NCBI GenBank assembly: GCA_018380195.1
Contig: JAGZUC010000003.1
Location: 62,001 to 126,000, forward strand
From: Collinsella sp.
Lineage (GTDB): Bacteria > Actinomycetota > Coriobacteriia > Coriobacteriales > Coriobacteriaceae
Length of the DNA: 64,000 nt
Direction: 5' to 3'
Position numbers and translations under genes: made by a program. Below the pieces are notes generated by a model. That model was not told the DNA's origin, ran no database searches, and saw only the letters and a program-made list of their open reading frames with translations. Shown here in pieces: positions 18,581-27,593 of this stretch; positions within the stretch are counted from its first letter, which is position 1; each line of letters opens with the position of its first letter.

Positions 18581-20034
18581 CGTGCAACCGCCTTCTCAAC
18601 GCACGCGACGAGCGTCGATGCCGCCGTCTCGATATCGCGGTCGCCCACGAGCGTGCGCACATCAAACAGAATGCGGTCGTGCGAGGCGCGCGTGACGACC
18701 GGCGTATCGAAGTCTTGAACGAGCGAGCGCTTGAGCGCGTCGACGGACAGGCGCCCGTCGACCGGGCAGACGGCCACGCACATCGTGGGTAGCTCCACGG
18801 TAGGCAGCGAGCCGCCGCCGGGAGTCGACGACTCCTCGACGATCTCCACCTGAACGGCGCACGGGCAACCCGCCTTATCGAGGCCCGCCACCATCAGATC
18901 GCGCAACTTGCGTGCGCGACGCTCCAGATGGGCCTGCGGAAGCGTGAGCATATTGAGCACCGGTACCTCGCGATGGGCCACATCCGCCCCATCCATGTAA
19001 ATACGTAGTGTAGCCTCGAGCGCCGCCAGTGCGAGCTTGCCCGGGCGCAGGGCACGCATAAGCGGATGCGACCCGCAGGCCTGGACCAGATCGCGACGGC
19101 CCATGATAATTCCCGCTTGTGCGGCACCGAGCAGCTTATCGCCCGAGCATGACACGATATCGAGCCCCGCCGCGACCGAAGCCGGCGTGGGTTCCTCGCC
19201 GCCGTGTACCAAGATGTCGTCGGGCAACAGCGCGCCCGAGCCCTGGTCCTCGTAGAACAGCAGGCCATGCTTGTGGGCCAGAGCGGCAAGCTCCCGAGAG
19301 CCCACCTCCTCGTGAAAACCCTCGATGCGATAGTTGGAAGGATGGACCTTAAGGATCATCGCCGTATCGGGCGTGATGGCGCGCTCGTAGTCGCCTAGGT
19401 GCGTGCGGTTGGTGGCGCCGACCTCGACGAGTTTGGCGCCCGAAGCCGCCATGACATCGGGGATGCGGAAGCTGCCGCCGATCTCGACAAGCTCGCCGCG
19501 GCTGACGATGACCTCTTTGCCTGCGGCATGGGTCGCCAGCACCAGCAGCACAGCGGCGGCGTTGTTGTTAACGACCAGCGCGTCCTCGGCACCGGTAAGC
19601 GAGCGGATGAGCTGCGCGGCATGCTCCTTGCGCGACCCGCGCGAGCAGGTGTCCACGCTGTACTCGAGCGTGCTGTAGCCGCGCGCGACCTCGGCCACGG
19701 CCTTTGCCGCCGACTCCGCGAGCGGGGCGCGACCCAAGTTGGTATGGATGACCACGCCCGTAGCGTTGACGGCAGGGCGCAGGCTCGGCAGCGCGGAGCG
19801 GTGCGCACGCCACTCGATGGCCGAAGCAAGGTCGCGCTTAGAACGCGGGGTGGCGCCGGCGCGAATGGCGGCGCGCTCCTCGTCGAGCTCAGCCGTCACG
19901 GCAACATGGACCACCGCGTCGCAGGTCTCCCCCGCCGCCTTCACCACCGGCCACTCGGCAAGCAGCTCGTTAACGGAAGGAATGGCGCGCAGGCGGGCGC
20001 GCACCTCATCGGACATGTTCTGGCTATCGCTCAT
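18577..20034 (-). CDS. selA: L-seryl-tRNA(Sec) selenium transferase
   Basis: PLP enzyme that converts Ser-tRNA-Sec to Sec-tRNA-Sec with selenophosphate. The 485-residue protein is of normal bacterial length, and the PLP lysine is K300 in SCSGDKLLGAAQAGI. The N-terminal SVNELL segment and the HTNLGRAPL motif are typical of SelA. Start at 20034 is supported by GAAAGG 7 bases upstream; an ATG six codons downstream is an alternative. First gene of the selA-selB operon. Confidence 0.96.
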   Translation of the reverse strand: MSDSQNMSDEVRARLRAIPSVNELLAEWPVVKAAGETCDAVVHVAVTAELDEERAAIRAGATPRSKRDLASAIEWRAHRSALPSLRPAVNATGVVIHTNLGRAPLAESAAKAVAEVARGYSTLEYSVDTCSRGSRKEHAAQLIRSLTGAEDALVVNNNAAAVLLVLATHAAGKEVIVSRGELVEIGGSFRIPDVMAASGAKLVEVGATNRTHLGDYERAITPDTAMILKVHPSNYRIEGFHEEVGSRELAALAHKHGLLFYEDQGSGALLPDDILVHGGEEPTPASVAAGLDIVSCSGDKLLGAAQAGIIMGRRDLVQACGSHPLMRALRPGKLALAALEATLRIYMDGADVAHREVPVLNMLTLPQAHLERRARKLRDLMVAGLDKAGCPCAVQVEIVEESSTPGGGSLPTVELPTMCVAVCPVDGRLSVDALKRSLVQDFDTPVVTRASHDRILFDVRTLVGDRDIETAASTLVACVEKAVAR

Positions 20035-20110
20035 GTGCGACCTTTCAAAACCAAAGGTGAATCAATCGTTCGAACGTCAAACTATCAGCCAATTCGATCG
20101 GCTGAGTCAA

Positions 20111-22228
20111 TCAATCGCTATTATCCTCGCGTGCCGCGATCTTTTCCACGCGAACGGCGTTTTCCTGGGTGAGCGCAGCGCCCGTCAACGGGTCCCAACG
20201 CAACGGCGTATGGTCGAGCGGGCCGACGCCAAGTGCCTGGGCGCCATCCGCGCCAGCGCCAAACGAACGCCCGCCGGGAGCCGCCGACGTAAAGATGCAC
20301 GCCGGGTGCAGATAGGGCGTCGTCTCCACGCGCACGCGATCGCGACCCATGTCGCTCACAAGCTCGACGATCTCGCCGTCGACGATGTCCATGCGCGCAG
20401 CAGCATCGGCATTCATCTGCACGGCATCCAGGTCCGATCCGGCCTCGGCGGCACCTTGGGCCGCAAGCCTTCGCGAGGTATGCGACTCAAAGGGACGGTT
20501 GCCGCTAATGAGGCGAAACATCCCCGGACCGGGCTCCACCATGGGAGCGATCCAGTTGGGTACACGACCCAGACCGGCTCGTTCCCATACGTCGCTTGCC
20601 AGCGCAATTTTGCCGCCATCCAAGGGAATCGCCGACTCGCCCGTACGCGACGGCAACGCAACACCCGTGTCGGCCCAGCCGCACTCCTTGAGCTCGTCCA
20701 GATTGATCCCAAAAGGCGCCACCTGGGCAGCCGCCAGATCGTCAGACGTAAACTGGAAGTACTCGCCCACGCCACACGCCTGCGCCAGACCGGCAAAAAT
20801 CTCCCGACCGGGACGTGAGTCGTCATGCTGCACAGGCAGCACGGCGTTGCGGTAGAACACGCGCGCATCGTTGGCGCCCACGACCGTACCCACACCGCGG
20901 TCGGCCTCCAGATACGTCACGTCGGGCAACACGAAGTCAGAAGCACGCGCCGTCTCGGACCAGCGAATATCAATCGTCACGAGCAAGTCGAGCTGCTGCA
21001 AAATACCCAACCAAGCCTGCGCGTTGCCATAACCCGCACCGGGGTTACTGGCATAGACGATGAGTCCACGCAAATCGCCGGCAAGAATCGACTGACCGAT
21101 GGTCGTACACAGGCCGCGCACCGGATCGACCAGTGGATAGCGCTCGGACCCCAGCTTGGGCCCGCGTGGCACCGGCGGCGTCGCAAAGCGTGCGGGATCG
21201 AGGTCGCCCAACACAAGCGGCGTGGGCGGGTTGAGCGCGCCGCCCGCGTGTCCGATGCAGCCCAGCAGCACATCGACCAAGCAAATAGCGCGCGCGGTCT
21301 GGGTGCTATTGGCATACGCGATACCGATGCCGCCATGAAAGCCCGCGTCCACCACAGCGGCAGGCGCGGCGGCAGCGAGATCGCGCGCCGTGGCGACAAT
21401 CTCTGCGGCCGGCACGTCGCACATCGACTCGGCCCACTCGGGCGTCCAAGCACGGGCCGCCTGCGCCAGCTCGTCAAAACCCGTGGTATAGCGGGTCACG
21501 AACTCATGGTCATACAGGTCCTCGGCAATCAAGACATGCGCAATGCCCAGCAGCAAGGCCAAATCGCATCCGGGACGCACGCGCAGCCAGCGGTCGGCAA
21601 TAGCAGCCGAACCGCTGCGCCGAGGGTCAACCACGATAATCTTCGTCCCACGGCGACGGGCATCGTTGAGCGCATCAACGGCCCCCATCGTCGATGAATC
21701 GACAATGGAACGCCCCAGATACATGATGCAATCGGTGTGCGCGAGGTCGGAGGCGGGACTATAGCCCAGGCTGTGCTCCCAACCGGTAAGTCGGCTTACT
21801 TCGCAGGCACCGTCTGCACCGTATACGTTGGGCGAGCCCAGCGCATGCATAAAACGACACGCCCAGTAGCGGTCGAACGAGGGCACGCCGAGCGTCATGC
21901 CCAGCGCACGAGGCCCGCACTCGTCAACAATCCCCAAAAGACGCTCGGCAATCCGAGCAAACGCCTCGTCCCAGGAAATCGCATCAAACCCTGAGCCATC
22001 AGCTCGTCGGCGCATGGGGTGCACAATGCGGTCGCGCTCGTCAAACGGCATTGCCAGGCGATGCCGTCCGCGGGCGCACAGGGCACGCGCCGCGCACGGA
22101 TGCCCCGGCACCGGCAGCTCGGCCACCACACGCCCATCCTCAACATGGGCCGCAAAGGCGCAATCGGCATAGCATCCCCCGCATGTGGTCACCACGGCGC
22201 GACCGTCGCGCTTCACAGCAGATGCCAT
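20111..22228 (-). CDS. Molybdopterin oxidoreductase, DMSO reductase family catalytic subunit
   Basis: 705-residue bis-MGD enzyme. The N terminus has a four-cysteine [4Fe-4S] site (CGGCYADC...PCAARALCARG). The likely Mo ligand is the Cys in YGADGACEVSRLTG, where some relatives use Sec or Ser. No signal peptide is visible once the start is placed at 22228 (AAAGGGGT upstream), so it is probably cytoplasmic. There is no electron-transfer or membrane-anchor gene beside it; it sits alone between focA and selA. Related families include thiosulfate/polysulfide reductases and formate dehydrogenases; the substrate is not readable. Family confidence high, role open. Confidence 0.85.
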   Translation of the reverse strand: MASAVKRDGRAVVTTCGGCYADCAFAAHVEDGRVVAELPVPGHPCAARALCARGRHRLAMPFDERDRIVHPMRRRADGSGFDAISWDEAFARIAERLLGIVDECGPRALGMTLGVPSFDRYWACRFMHALGSPNVYGADGACEVSRLTGWEHSLGYSPASDLAHTDCIMYLGRSIVDSSTMGAVDALNDARRRGTKIIVVDPRRSGSAAIADRWLRVRPGCDLALLLGIAHVLIAEDLYDHEFVTRYTTGFDELAQAARAWTPEWAESMCDVPAAEIVATARDLAAAAPAAVVDAGFHGGIGIAYANSTQTARAICLVDVLLGCIGHAGGALNPPTPLVLGDLDPARFATPPVPRGPKLGSERYPLVDPVRGLCTTIGQSILAGDLRGLIVYASNPGAGYGNAQAWLGILQQLDLLVTIDIRWSETARASDFVLPDVTYLEADRGVGTVVGANDARVFYRNAVLPVQHDDSRPGREIFAGLAQACGVGEYFQFTSDDLAAAQVAPFGINLDELKECGWADTGVALPSRTGESAIPLDGGKIALASDVWERAGLGRVPNWIAPMVEPGPGMFRLISGNRPFESHTSRRLAAQGAAEAGSDLDAVQMNADAAARMDIVDGEIVELVSDMGRDRVRVETTPYLHPACIFTSAAPGGRSFGAGADGAQALGVGPLDHTPLRWDPLTGAALTQENAVRVEKIAAREDNSD

Positions 22229-22289
22229 CTCGATTACCCCTTTCATCAGCCAAACACAACAGGCCAAAAGCCCGGCAACGAGCCCCAGA

Positions 22290-22330
22290 CCCAAAAAGCC
22301 TCCCGCACGGCAACGCCCCGCGGGAGGCCC
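22290..22330 (-). terminator. Terminator after focA
   Basis: 9-bp stem GCCTCCCGC/GCGGGAGGC with a T5 tract on the minus strand, 20 bases after the focA stop codon. It marks the end of the formate hydrogenlyase operon. Confidence 0.88.
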
Positions 22331-22350
22331 AACATCAAACAGACGGTACC

Positions 22351-23190
22351 TTACGCCTCGGACTTCTTAGCGTAGACAAACCAATAGCCGAGCGCGATCA
22401 GAACCGCGCCGCCCACGATGTTGCCCAGCGTGGCGGCGGACAGGTTAAACGCAATGCCCGCAGCGTTGAGCGCATCAGCGCCGGCGACGTCGGCACCATA
22501 GCCGCACGCGTGCATCACGGCGCCCATAGGCAAAAAGTACATGTTGGCGACGCAGTGCTCAAAACCGCAGGCCACAAAGGCAGCGATCGGCAGCAAAATG
22601 CCCACAACCTTATCGACTACGGTCTTGCCGGCGGTACCGATCCACACGGCAAGGCACACAAAGATGTTGCACAGGATGCCGCGGAAGAAGATCGTCACCC
22701 AGTCGATTGTCACCTTGCCGGCGGCGACGCTCACCATGGAGTTGGCGACCGCCTCGCCGTTAAGCTTATAGATGCCGGCCATGTACACCAAAAAGACGAT
22801 GAACAGGGCACCGACAAAATTGCCGACCCACACGACGAGCCATGCCTTGAGCATCTGAGCCAGGGTGATCTTTTTGCTCTTGAGCGCGCAGACCATAAGC
22901 GAGTTGCCGGTGAACAGCTCGGCGCCGCACACCAGCACGAGCACCAGGCCCAGGCAAAAGCACAGGCCGCCCACGACACGCTGAGCGCCCCAGCCCAGCG
23001 TGCTATCGCTCAAGAACACGGTAAAGAACAGGCCGCCGAAGGCAATGAACGCGCCGGCGAACATTGCCAACAGAAAGGCCTTTGCGACCGGCAGGTTGGC
23101 CTTGGTCACGCCGGCGGCCTCGGTCTTGGCCTCGATCGCGGCGGGCGCCAGGCAATCGGGAGCGGGGTACTCCACCTTGGAATCTGCCAT
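22351..23190 (-). CDS. focA: Formate/nitrite transporter family channel
   Basis: 279-residue integral membrane protein with six predicted transmembrane helices, typical of the pentameric FNT channels. The start at 23190 (MADSKVEY) is chosen over 23223 by its position after AGGAAAGAAG. Being last in the formate hydrogenlyase operon, it most likely moves formate for FdhF, the role of FocB at the end of the E. coli hyf operon. Nitrite transport is unlikely because no nitrite reductase gene is nearby. Confidence 0.92.
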   Translation of the reverse strand: MADSKVEYPAPDCLAPAAIEAKTEAAGVTKANLPVAKAFLLAMFAGAFIAFGGLFFTVFLSDSTLGWGAQRVVGGLCFCLGLVLVLVCGAELFTGNSLMVCALKSKKITLAQMLKAWLVVWVGNFVGALFIVFLVYMAGIYKLNGEAVANSMVSVAAGKVTIDWVTIFFRGILCNIFVCLAVWIGTAGKTVVDKVVGILLPIAAFVACGFEHCVANMYFLPMGAVMHACGYGADVAGADALNAAGIAFNLSAATLGNIVGGAVLIALGYWFVYAKKSEA

Positions 23191-23229
23191 GTCAATCACT
23201 TCTTTCCTAATCAGCAGGGACAAGCGCTC

Positions 23230-23733
23230 CTATTGCTCTTGCCCCAAGCGGACAAAGTGGGAAAAGTCATTGGCGGCCACGGCGTCGTACACGGCGTCGA
23301 CGGCGTCAAAGACTTCCGGGGACATGGGGTTGTAGAACTCCGTGTCGCCCGGCTGAATCCCAACGAAGACGATATCATCACACGATTGCTCAATCTCTTC
23401 GATCAGAATCGACAAAGGAAGCGAATGCGTGGTGAACATCGACTTGCGGGCCACATCGCGCTTGTCGAGCAAGCGGATGGACCCGACGGGCAGTGCCATG
23501 TCGGCGGCATCGACCAAGACCAGGCGAGGCGGACGCTCGCGCTTGACCTCGATGATGTCGTCCTCGGGCGTTTGGCCTCCGTCGATGGTGTACCAACCGG
23601 CGATAGGTGTGTCTTCCATCTTTTTGGAGAGCACGGGGCCGGCGGCATCGTCGGCACGCAGCACGCTTCCCGCCGTGAGCACGATACCCGCAAACGGGGC
23701 GCCGTTCACACGTCCATCCACAACGCGACCCAT
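23230..23733 (-). CDS. hycI: Hydrogenase maturation peptidase, HycI type
   Basis: 167-residue peptidase predicted to clip the C-terminal tail of the HyfG large subunit after nickel insertion. Conserved Asp residues occur in RADDAAGP, VDAADMALPVGSI and the late SPEVFDAVDAV stretch, as in HycI. Its stop lies 40 bases before focA, and its start overlaps the hycH stop by one base. The HyfG precursor in this window still carries a 44-residue tail after DPCYSCTDR, consistent with a need for this enzyme. Confidence 0.88.
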   Translation of the reverse strand: MGRVVDGRVNGAPFAGIVLTAGSVLRADDAAGPVLSKKMEDTPIAGWYTIDGGQTPEDDIIEVKRERPPRLVLVDAADMALPVGSIRLLDKRDVARKSMFTTHSLPLSILIEEIEQSCDDIVFVGIQPGDTEFYNPMSPEVFDAVDAVYDAVAANDFSHFVRLGQEQ

Positions 23734-24314
23734 TACTGCAACCTCCCCGTCAGATACACGCCCGACACATCGCGCACGCGCTCAACCAGATCGCGGAACT
23801 TCATCAGAAACGCGACCTGCTGGGCATGCAGGCCAAAGTCGTCGTCGAACACCGAGATGCCGGCCTTGGCCGACCCGCGAAAACCACGCTCGTCGAGCAG
23901 CGCATCGCAGGCCTCGAGCAGCGACGGCACCGCCGCCTTGTCGAGCTGGCACTCGCCAAAGGAGCGGATGGCCTCGAACTTGGTCTTGGCCTCCCCCTCC
24001 GGCAGCGCGTCGACGAGCGAATAGAACACATCCACCGGCACCGACAGGCGCGGCTCAAAGCAGTCGAGCACGCCGGTGTGGTGGCCCACGGCGAGCGTGT
24101 AGTACAGCACGTCGCAGGCCTCTTGGGGAACGTCTTCCTCGGTCTCCACAAACTTACGCGTGAGCTCATAGAAGACCACCTGGTCGGGCGCATGGCCCAG
24201 GCAGGGGTCGGCGACGCCCTCGGCAGCCTCGTCGCTTGCGCGCGAGGCATCGCCAAAGGAGCCGCCGAGCATGCCGGGGCCCGCAAAGTAACCAGAGCGG
24301 TCCGTGAGCTCCAT
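23733..24314 (-). CDS. hycH: Formate hydrogenlyase maturation protein HycH/HyfJ
   Basis: 193-residue protein of the HycH family, which is needed for assembly of the E. coli formate hydrogenlyase large subunit. The central stretch VVFYELTRKF...LYYTLAVGHHTGVLDCF is the family signature. It has about 30 extra N-terminal residues rich in Gly and acidic residues compared with E. coli HycH. It is packed between hyfI and hycI with no gap. Biochemical activity is unknown in any organism. Confidence 0.87.
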   Translation of the reverse strand: MELTDRSGYFAGPGMLGGSFGDASRASDEAAEGVADPCLGHAPDQVVFYELTRKFVETEEDVPQEACDVLYYTLAVGHHTGVLDCFEPRLSVPVDVFYSLVDALPEGEAKTKFEAIRSFGECQLDKAAVPSLLEACDALLDERGFRGSAKAGISVFDDDFGLHAQQVAFLMKFRDLVERVRDVSGVYLTGRLQ

Positions 24315-25097
24315 CTAGCGACCTCCGGCCAGCACCAGATCCTGCAGCGCCGAGTACACCTCGACGCGGCGCGGATCGTCCTGCTTGTCGATGAGCAGCG
24401 CCATGGCACCGCGGATATCGCCCTTGGGCGCGCCCTCGAGCGTATCCATAAACTCGTTGGCCAGGTCGCGGCCGTAACGGTAGCCGCTCATGGCGCGAGC
24501 TTCGCGCTCGATGGCAACGCGCAGCTTGTACGGCACGCCGGGGTGCAGGATATCGGCTTGCTCGCCGGCGGCCTCCACGGTGGTCTCGGCATGGAGCTTT
24601 TGGTCCAGCAGACCGAGCGCCATGGCAAAGCCGTAGATGGTCTGCGCGGGGCTGGGCGGGCAGCCGGGGATGTAGACATCGACCGGCAAGATCTTGTCCG
24701 TGCCGCCCCAGACGCAGTAGTTGTCGTAGAAGATGCCACCGGTGCAGCCGCACGCGCCATAGGACACCACGATCTTGGGATCGGGTGCGGCCTCAAAGGC
24801 GCGCAGGGCCGGCATGCGCATGGCACGCGTCACGGCACCGGTGTACAGCAGCACATCGGCGTGACGGGGCGAGGGCACGACCTTGATGCCAAAGCGCTCG
24901 ACGTCGAAGACGGGAGTGATGGAACCGAAGATCTCGATCTCGCAGCCGTTGCAGCCGCCGCAGTCAACGCGGTAGACGTACACCGAGCGCTTGATCTTCT
25001 TAAGAAGGGTCGCCTTGGCCTTCTCGATGCTCTCGTCGAGCTCGATCTTGGTCGGGCGGTACTGAAGCCGCTCGGGCAAAAGCGTGGGTTCGGCCAT
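24315..25097 (-). CDS. hyfI: Hydrogenase-4 small subunit HyfI/HycG (NuoB-like)
   Basis: 260-residue [NiFe]-hydrogenase small subunit of group 4, homologous to NuoB. C46, C49 and C52 in CGGCNGCEIE, with later Cys in SYGACGCTGG and IPGCPPSP, bind one [4Fe-4S] cluster that receives electrons from HyfH and passes them to the NiFe site. No twin-arginine signal, as expected for a cytoplasm-facing complex. Start 25097 lies 2 bases after the hyfH stop. Confidence 0.93.
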   Translation of the reverse strand: MAEPTLLPERLQYRPTKIELDESIEKAKATLLKKIKRSVYVYRVDCGGCNGCEIEIFGSITPVFDVERFGIKVVPSPRHADVLLYTGAVTRAMRMPALRAFEAAPDPKIVVSYGACGCTGGIFYDNYCVWGGTDKILPVDVYIPGCPPSPAQTIYGFAMALGLLDQKLHAETTVEAAGEQADILHPGVPYKLRVAIEREARAMSGYRYGRDLANEFMDTLEGAPKGDIRGAMALLIDKQDDPRRVEVYSALQDLVLAGGR

Positions 25098-25099
25098 GG

Positions 25100-25816
25100 T
25101 TACTCCTCCTTCGTATCAAAATCCATGATGATGCCTTCGACCGGTGCAGGACCGGCGGGAATCTCGGGCGCATCGGGGTTGAGCTCGCGGTCGACATACT
25201 CCGGGTTCACGCCGTGGCCGCCCAAATACTCCATGCCGGGGCCCTGGGGCTCACCGGACGCAAGCGTCTCGTTGGCAGCCATGCCGCGCGCGTTGCCGGT
25301 CTTTACGGCCGAGGCGGCGCGCAGGGCGTCGAGCTCGCGCTTGCACTCCTGGCACATACCGACGGTACGGGCAGCCTGCTCGGCCTCCATGCCGCCGGCC
25401 TTTTGCAGCAGGCGCTTGGCGTAGTCGATCTCCTTGTGCGGGGCGAACGGCTTGCCGCAGCGCGAGCAGTGCTCGAGCGTATAGACGCTCTTGCTGGTGA
25501 GGTCGTCCTTGCTCATGACGGCCAGCTCAAACTCCTCGGTGAGCTTGATGGCCTCCATGGGGCAGGCTTCCTCACAGCGGCCGCAAAAGATGCAGCGGCC
25601 GTAGTCGATCGACCAGGTGATGGTATCGGCCGCAAGGTCGGTGTCCATGCGAATGGCATCGGCCGGGCACGCCACGCCGCAGGCACCGCAGGCGATGCAA
25701 AGCTCGGCATTGTGCTCGGGCTTGCCGCGCATGTCCTTGTTGGTGGGGAACGGCGCAAACGGGTACTTGACCGTCGCGTCGCCGGCCTTGGCGTTAACCT
25801 TCCAAAGCTTCAGCAT
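25100..25816 (-). CDS. hyfH: Hydrogenase-4 ferredoxin subunit HyfH/HycF (NuoI-like)
   Basis: 238-residue polyferredoxin with two 4Cys [4Fe-4S] motifs (CIACGACGVACP and CIFCGRCEEACP) linking HyfA/FdhF to HyfI. The C-terminal third has an additional CSRCGKPF...CQECK pair of CxxC motifs, likely a zinc or iron site. The start at 25816 (MLKLWKVNA) is used; the longer reading to 25939 overlaps hyfG and has a low-complexity Arg/Ser leader. It begins 1 base after the hyfG stop codon (TAATATG). Confidence 0.92.
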   Translation of the reverse strand: MLKLWKVNAKAGDATVKYPFAPFPTNKDMRGKPEHNAELCIACGACGVACPADAIRMDTDLAADTITWSIDYGRCIFCGRCEEACPMEAIKLTEEFELAVMSKDDLTSKSVYTLEHCSRCGKPFAPHKEIDYAKRLLQKAGGMEAEQAARTVGMCQECKRELDALRAASAVKTGNARGMAANETLASGEPQGPGMEYLGGHGVNPEYVDRELNPDAPEIPAGPAPVEGIIMDFDTKEE

Positions 25817-25817
25817 A

Positions 25818-27590
25818 TTAGAGCGCCTCCTCATCGAGCGGAGCGGCCATGGTGCCCTCGCCCGCAAGCGGCGACTTGTCGCGCCAGACGTTCTCGAACT
25901 GCTCCTTGTCGAGCACGTGGTCGCGCTTGGCGGCGACATCGGTCACCGTCACGCGGTCGGTGCAGGAGTAGCACGGATCGAGCGAGCCGACGATCAGCGC
26001 AGCGTCGCCCACGGTGTTGCCGCGGAACATGTAGCGCAGGACCGGCCAGTTGCTGTACGTGGCAGCCTTGGCGCGCCAGCGGTAGCACTTCTGGTTGTTG
26101 CCGAGCATGGCCCAGTGCACGTCCTCGCCGCGCGGCGCCTCGGTGGCGCCGATGGCGTACTTGTGCGGGGTGTACTCCCAATCCGTGGTGAGGATGGGGC
26201 CCGACGGGCAGTTCTCGAGCATGGTCTCGATCATGTCGATCGAATCGTAGACCTCCTGGATGCGGACGGCGGTACGGCCGAAGGCATCGCAGGTGTCGGC
26301 CGTAGCAGCATGCATCTTCTGAACATCCGGATCGGTGTAGCCGTCGAAGGGATGGTCAAAGCGCACGTCGCGGGCATAGCCCGAGCCACGCATGAGCGGG
26401 CCGACCGGCGAGAAGTCGCGTGCGATCTTGCGGTCCAAGATGCCGATACCGCTCGTACGCTCAATGAAGTTGGGCGTGGAGAGCAAGACGTCGACGAGCT
26501 CCTGAACCTCGGAGCGCAGCTGGTGGATGGTCGTGAGCGTGGAGAGCTTCTGCTCGGCCAAAATGTCACGACGCACGCCGCCGATCACGTTGAGACCGTA
26601 GGTCTTGCGGTGACCGGAGAGTTTCTCGGCCAGGTCCATAGACTTCTCGCGGACGCGGAAGAACTGCTGGAAGCCGGAGTCGAAGCCGGTGTAGTGCGAT
26701 GCGAGGCCAATATTGAGCAGGTGTGAGTGCAGACGCTCGACCTCGAGCATGATGGCGCGGATGTACTGCGCGCGCGGCGGGACGTGAATGCCCTGGGCGC
26801 GCTCGACAGCCTCGGCGTAGGCCACCGAGTGGGCGCAGCCGCAGATACCGCAGATACGGTCGGCAAGGAACGTCACGGCGTCATAGTTCAGGCGCGTCTC
26901 GGCGACCTTCTCCATGCCGCGATGCACGTAGAACAGGCGGTAGTCGGCATCGACGATCGTCTCGCCCTCCACGAACAGGCGGAAGTGGCCGGGCTCGTCG
27001 GAGGTGATGTGCAGCGGTCCCATGGGGACGAGCGTAGTCTCCTTGCCCTTGGTATCGGCCAAGAACTCGTAGTTTTCCATATCACTCGCGGGAGCGGGAC
27101 GGAAGCGGTAGTCCATGGAGTCCTTGCGCAGCGGGTACAGGCCGCTGGGCCAATCGTCGGGCAGCACCAGGCGACGACGGTCGGGCAGACCCTCGGGGAT
27201 CAGGCCGAACATGTCGCGAAGCTCGCGCTCGCCCCACACACAGGCGGGGACGAACGGTGTCACGGACGGGAACGTCATCTTGGCGGGCTCGACCTCGGTG
27301 CGCACGGTCACCCAACCGGGATCCTCCCCCTCCATGGAGATGACATAGTACACGGCGTAACGGCCGCACAGGCTGCGCTCATCGTTGCCGATGATCACGG
27401 GAATCCAGCCGTAGCGCTCGTAATACAGGTAGTGGACGGCCTCGGGCAGCTTGTCCTGCTTGACGGTAATCGTCAGCTGGTCCTCGCACTGCCACTCGAC
27501 CTTCTCGATGCAGCCCGGAACGGCGCGGCGCAGGGCCTCGACATGGCTCTCGCAGCGACGGGCATACACCTTGTTCTCAGTTTCAATCAT
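25818..27590 (-). CDS. hyfG: Hydrogenase-4 large subunit HyfG/HycE (NuoCD-like, NiFe)
   Basis: 590-residue catalytic subunit. Residues 1-175 are a NuoC-like domain and the rest is the NiFe large subunit. The nickel ligands are C247 and C250 in RICGICGCAHS and C540 and C543 in DPCYSCTDR; both are Cys, so this is not a NiFeSe enzyme. A 44-residue tail after R546 is presumably removed by HycI. Group 4 placement follows from the NuoC fusion and the neighbouring antiporter-like subunits. No hyp genes for nickel-centre assembly lie in this window. Confidence 0.95.
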   Translation of the reverse strand: MIETENKVYARRCESHVEALRRAVPGCIEKVEWQCEDQLTITVKQDKLPEAVHYLYYERYGWIPVIIGNDERSLCGRYAVYYVISMEGEDPGWVTVRTEVEPAKMTFPSVTPFVPACVWGERELRDMFGLIPEGLPDRRRLVLPDDWPSGLYPLRKDSMDYRFRPAPASDMENYEFLADTKGKETTLVPMGPLHITSDEPGHFRLFVEGETIVDADYRLFYVHRGMEKVAETRLNYDAVTFLADRICGICGCAHSVAYAEAVERAQGIHVPPRAQYIRAIMLEVERLHSHLLNIGLASHYTGFDSGFQQFFRVREKSMDLAEKLSGHRKTYGLNVIGGVRRDILAEQKLSTLTTIHQLRSEVQELVDVLLSTPNFIERTSGIGILDRKIARDFSPVGPLMRGSGYARDVRFDHPFDGYTDPDVQKMHAATADTCDAFGRTAVRIQEVYDSIDMIETMLENCPSGPILTTDWEYTPHKYAIGATEAPRGEDVHWAMLGNNQKCYRWRAKAATYSNWPVLRYMFRGNTVGDAALIVGSLDPCYSCTDRVTVTDVAAKRDHVLDKEQFENVWRDKSPLAGEGTMAAPLDEEAL

Positions 27591-27593
27591 TCG

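Noticed and set aside
25100..25939. 279-codon version of hyfH
   Set aside because: The extra N-terminal stretch overlaps hyfG and is low-complexity Ser/Arg; MLKLWKVNA at 25816 fits the family start.
25818..27590. HyfG as a NiFeSe hydrogenase
   Set aside because: All four nickel ligands are encoded by TGC/TGT Cys codons, with no in-frame TGA.
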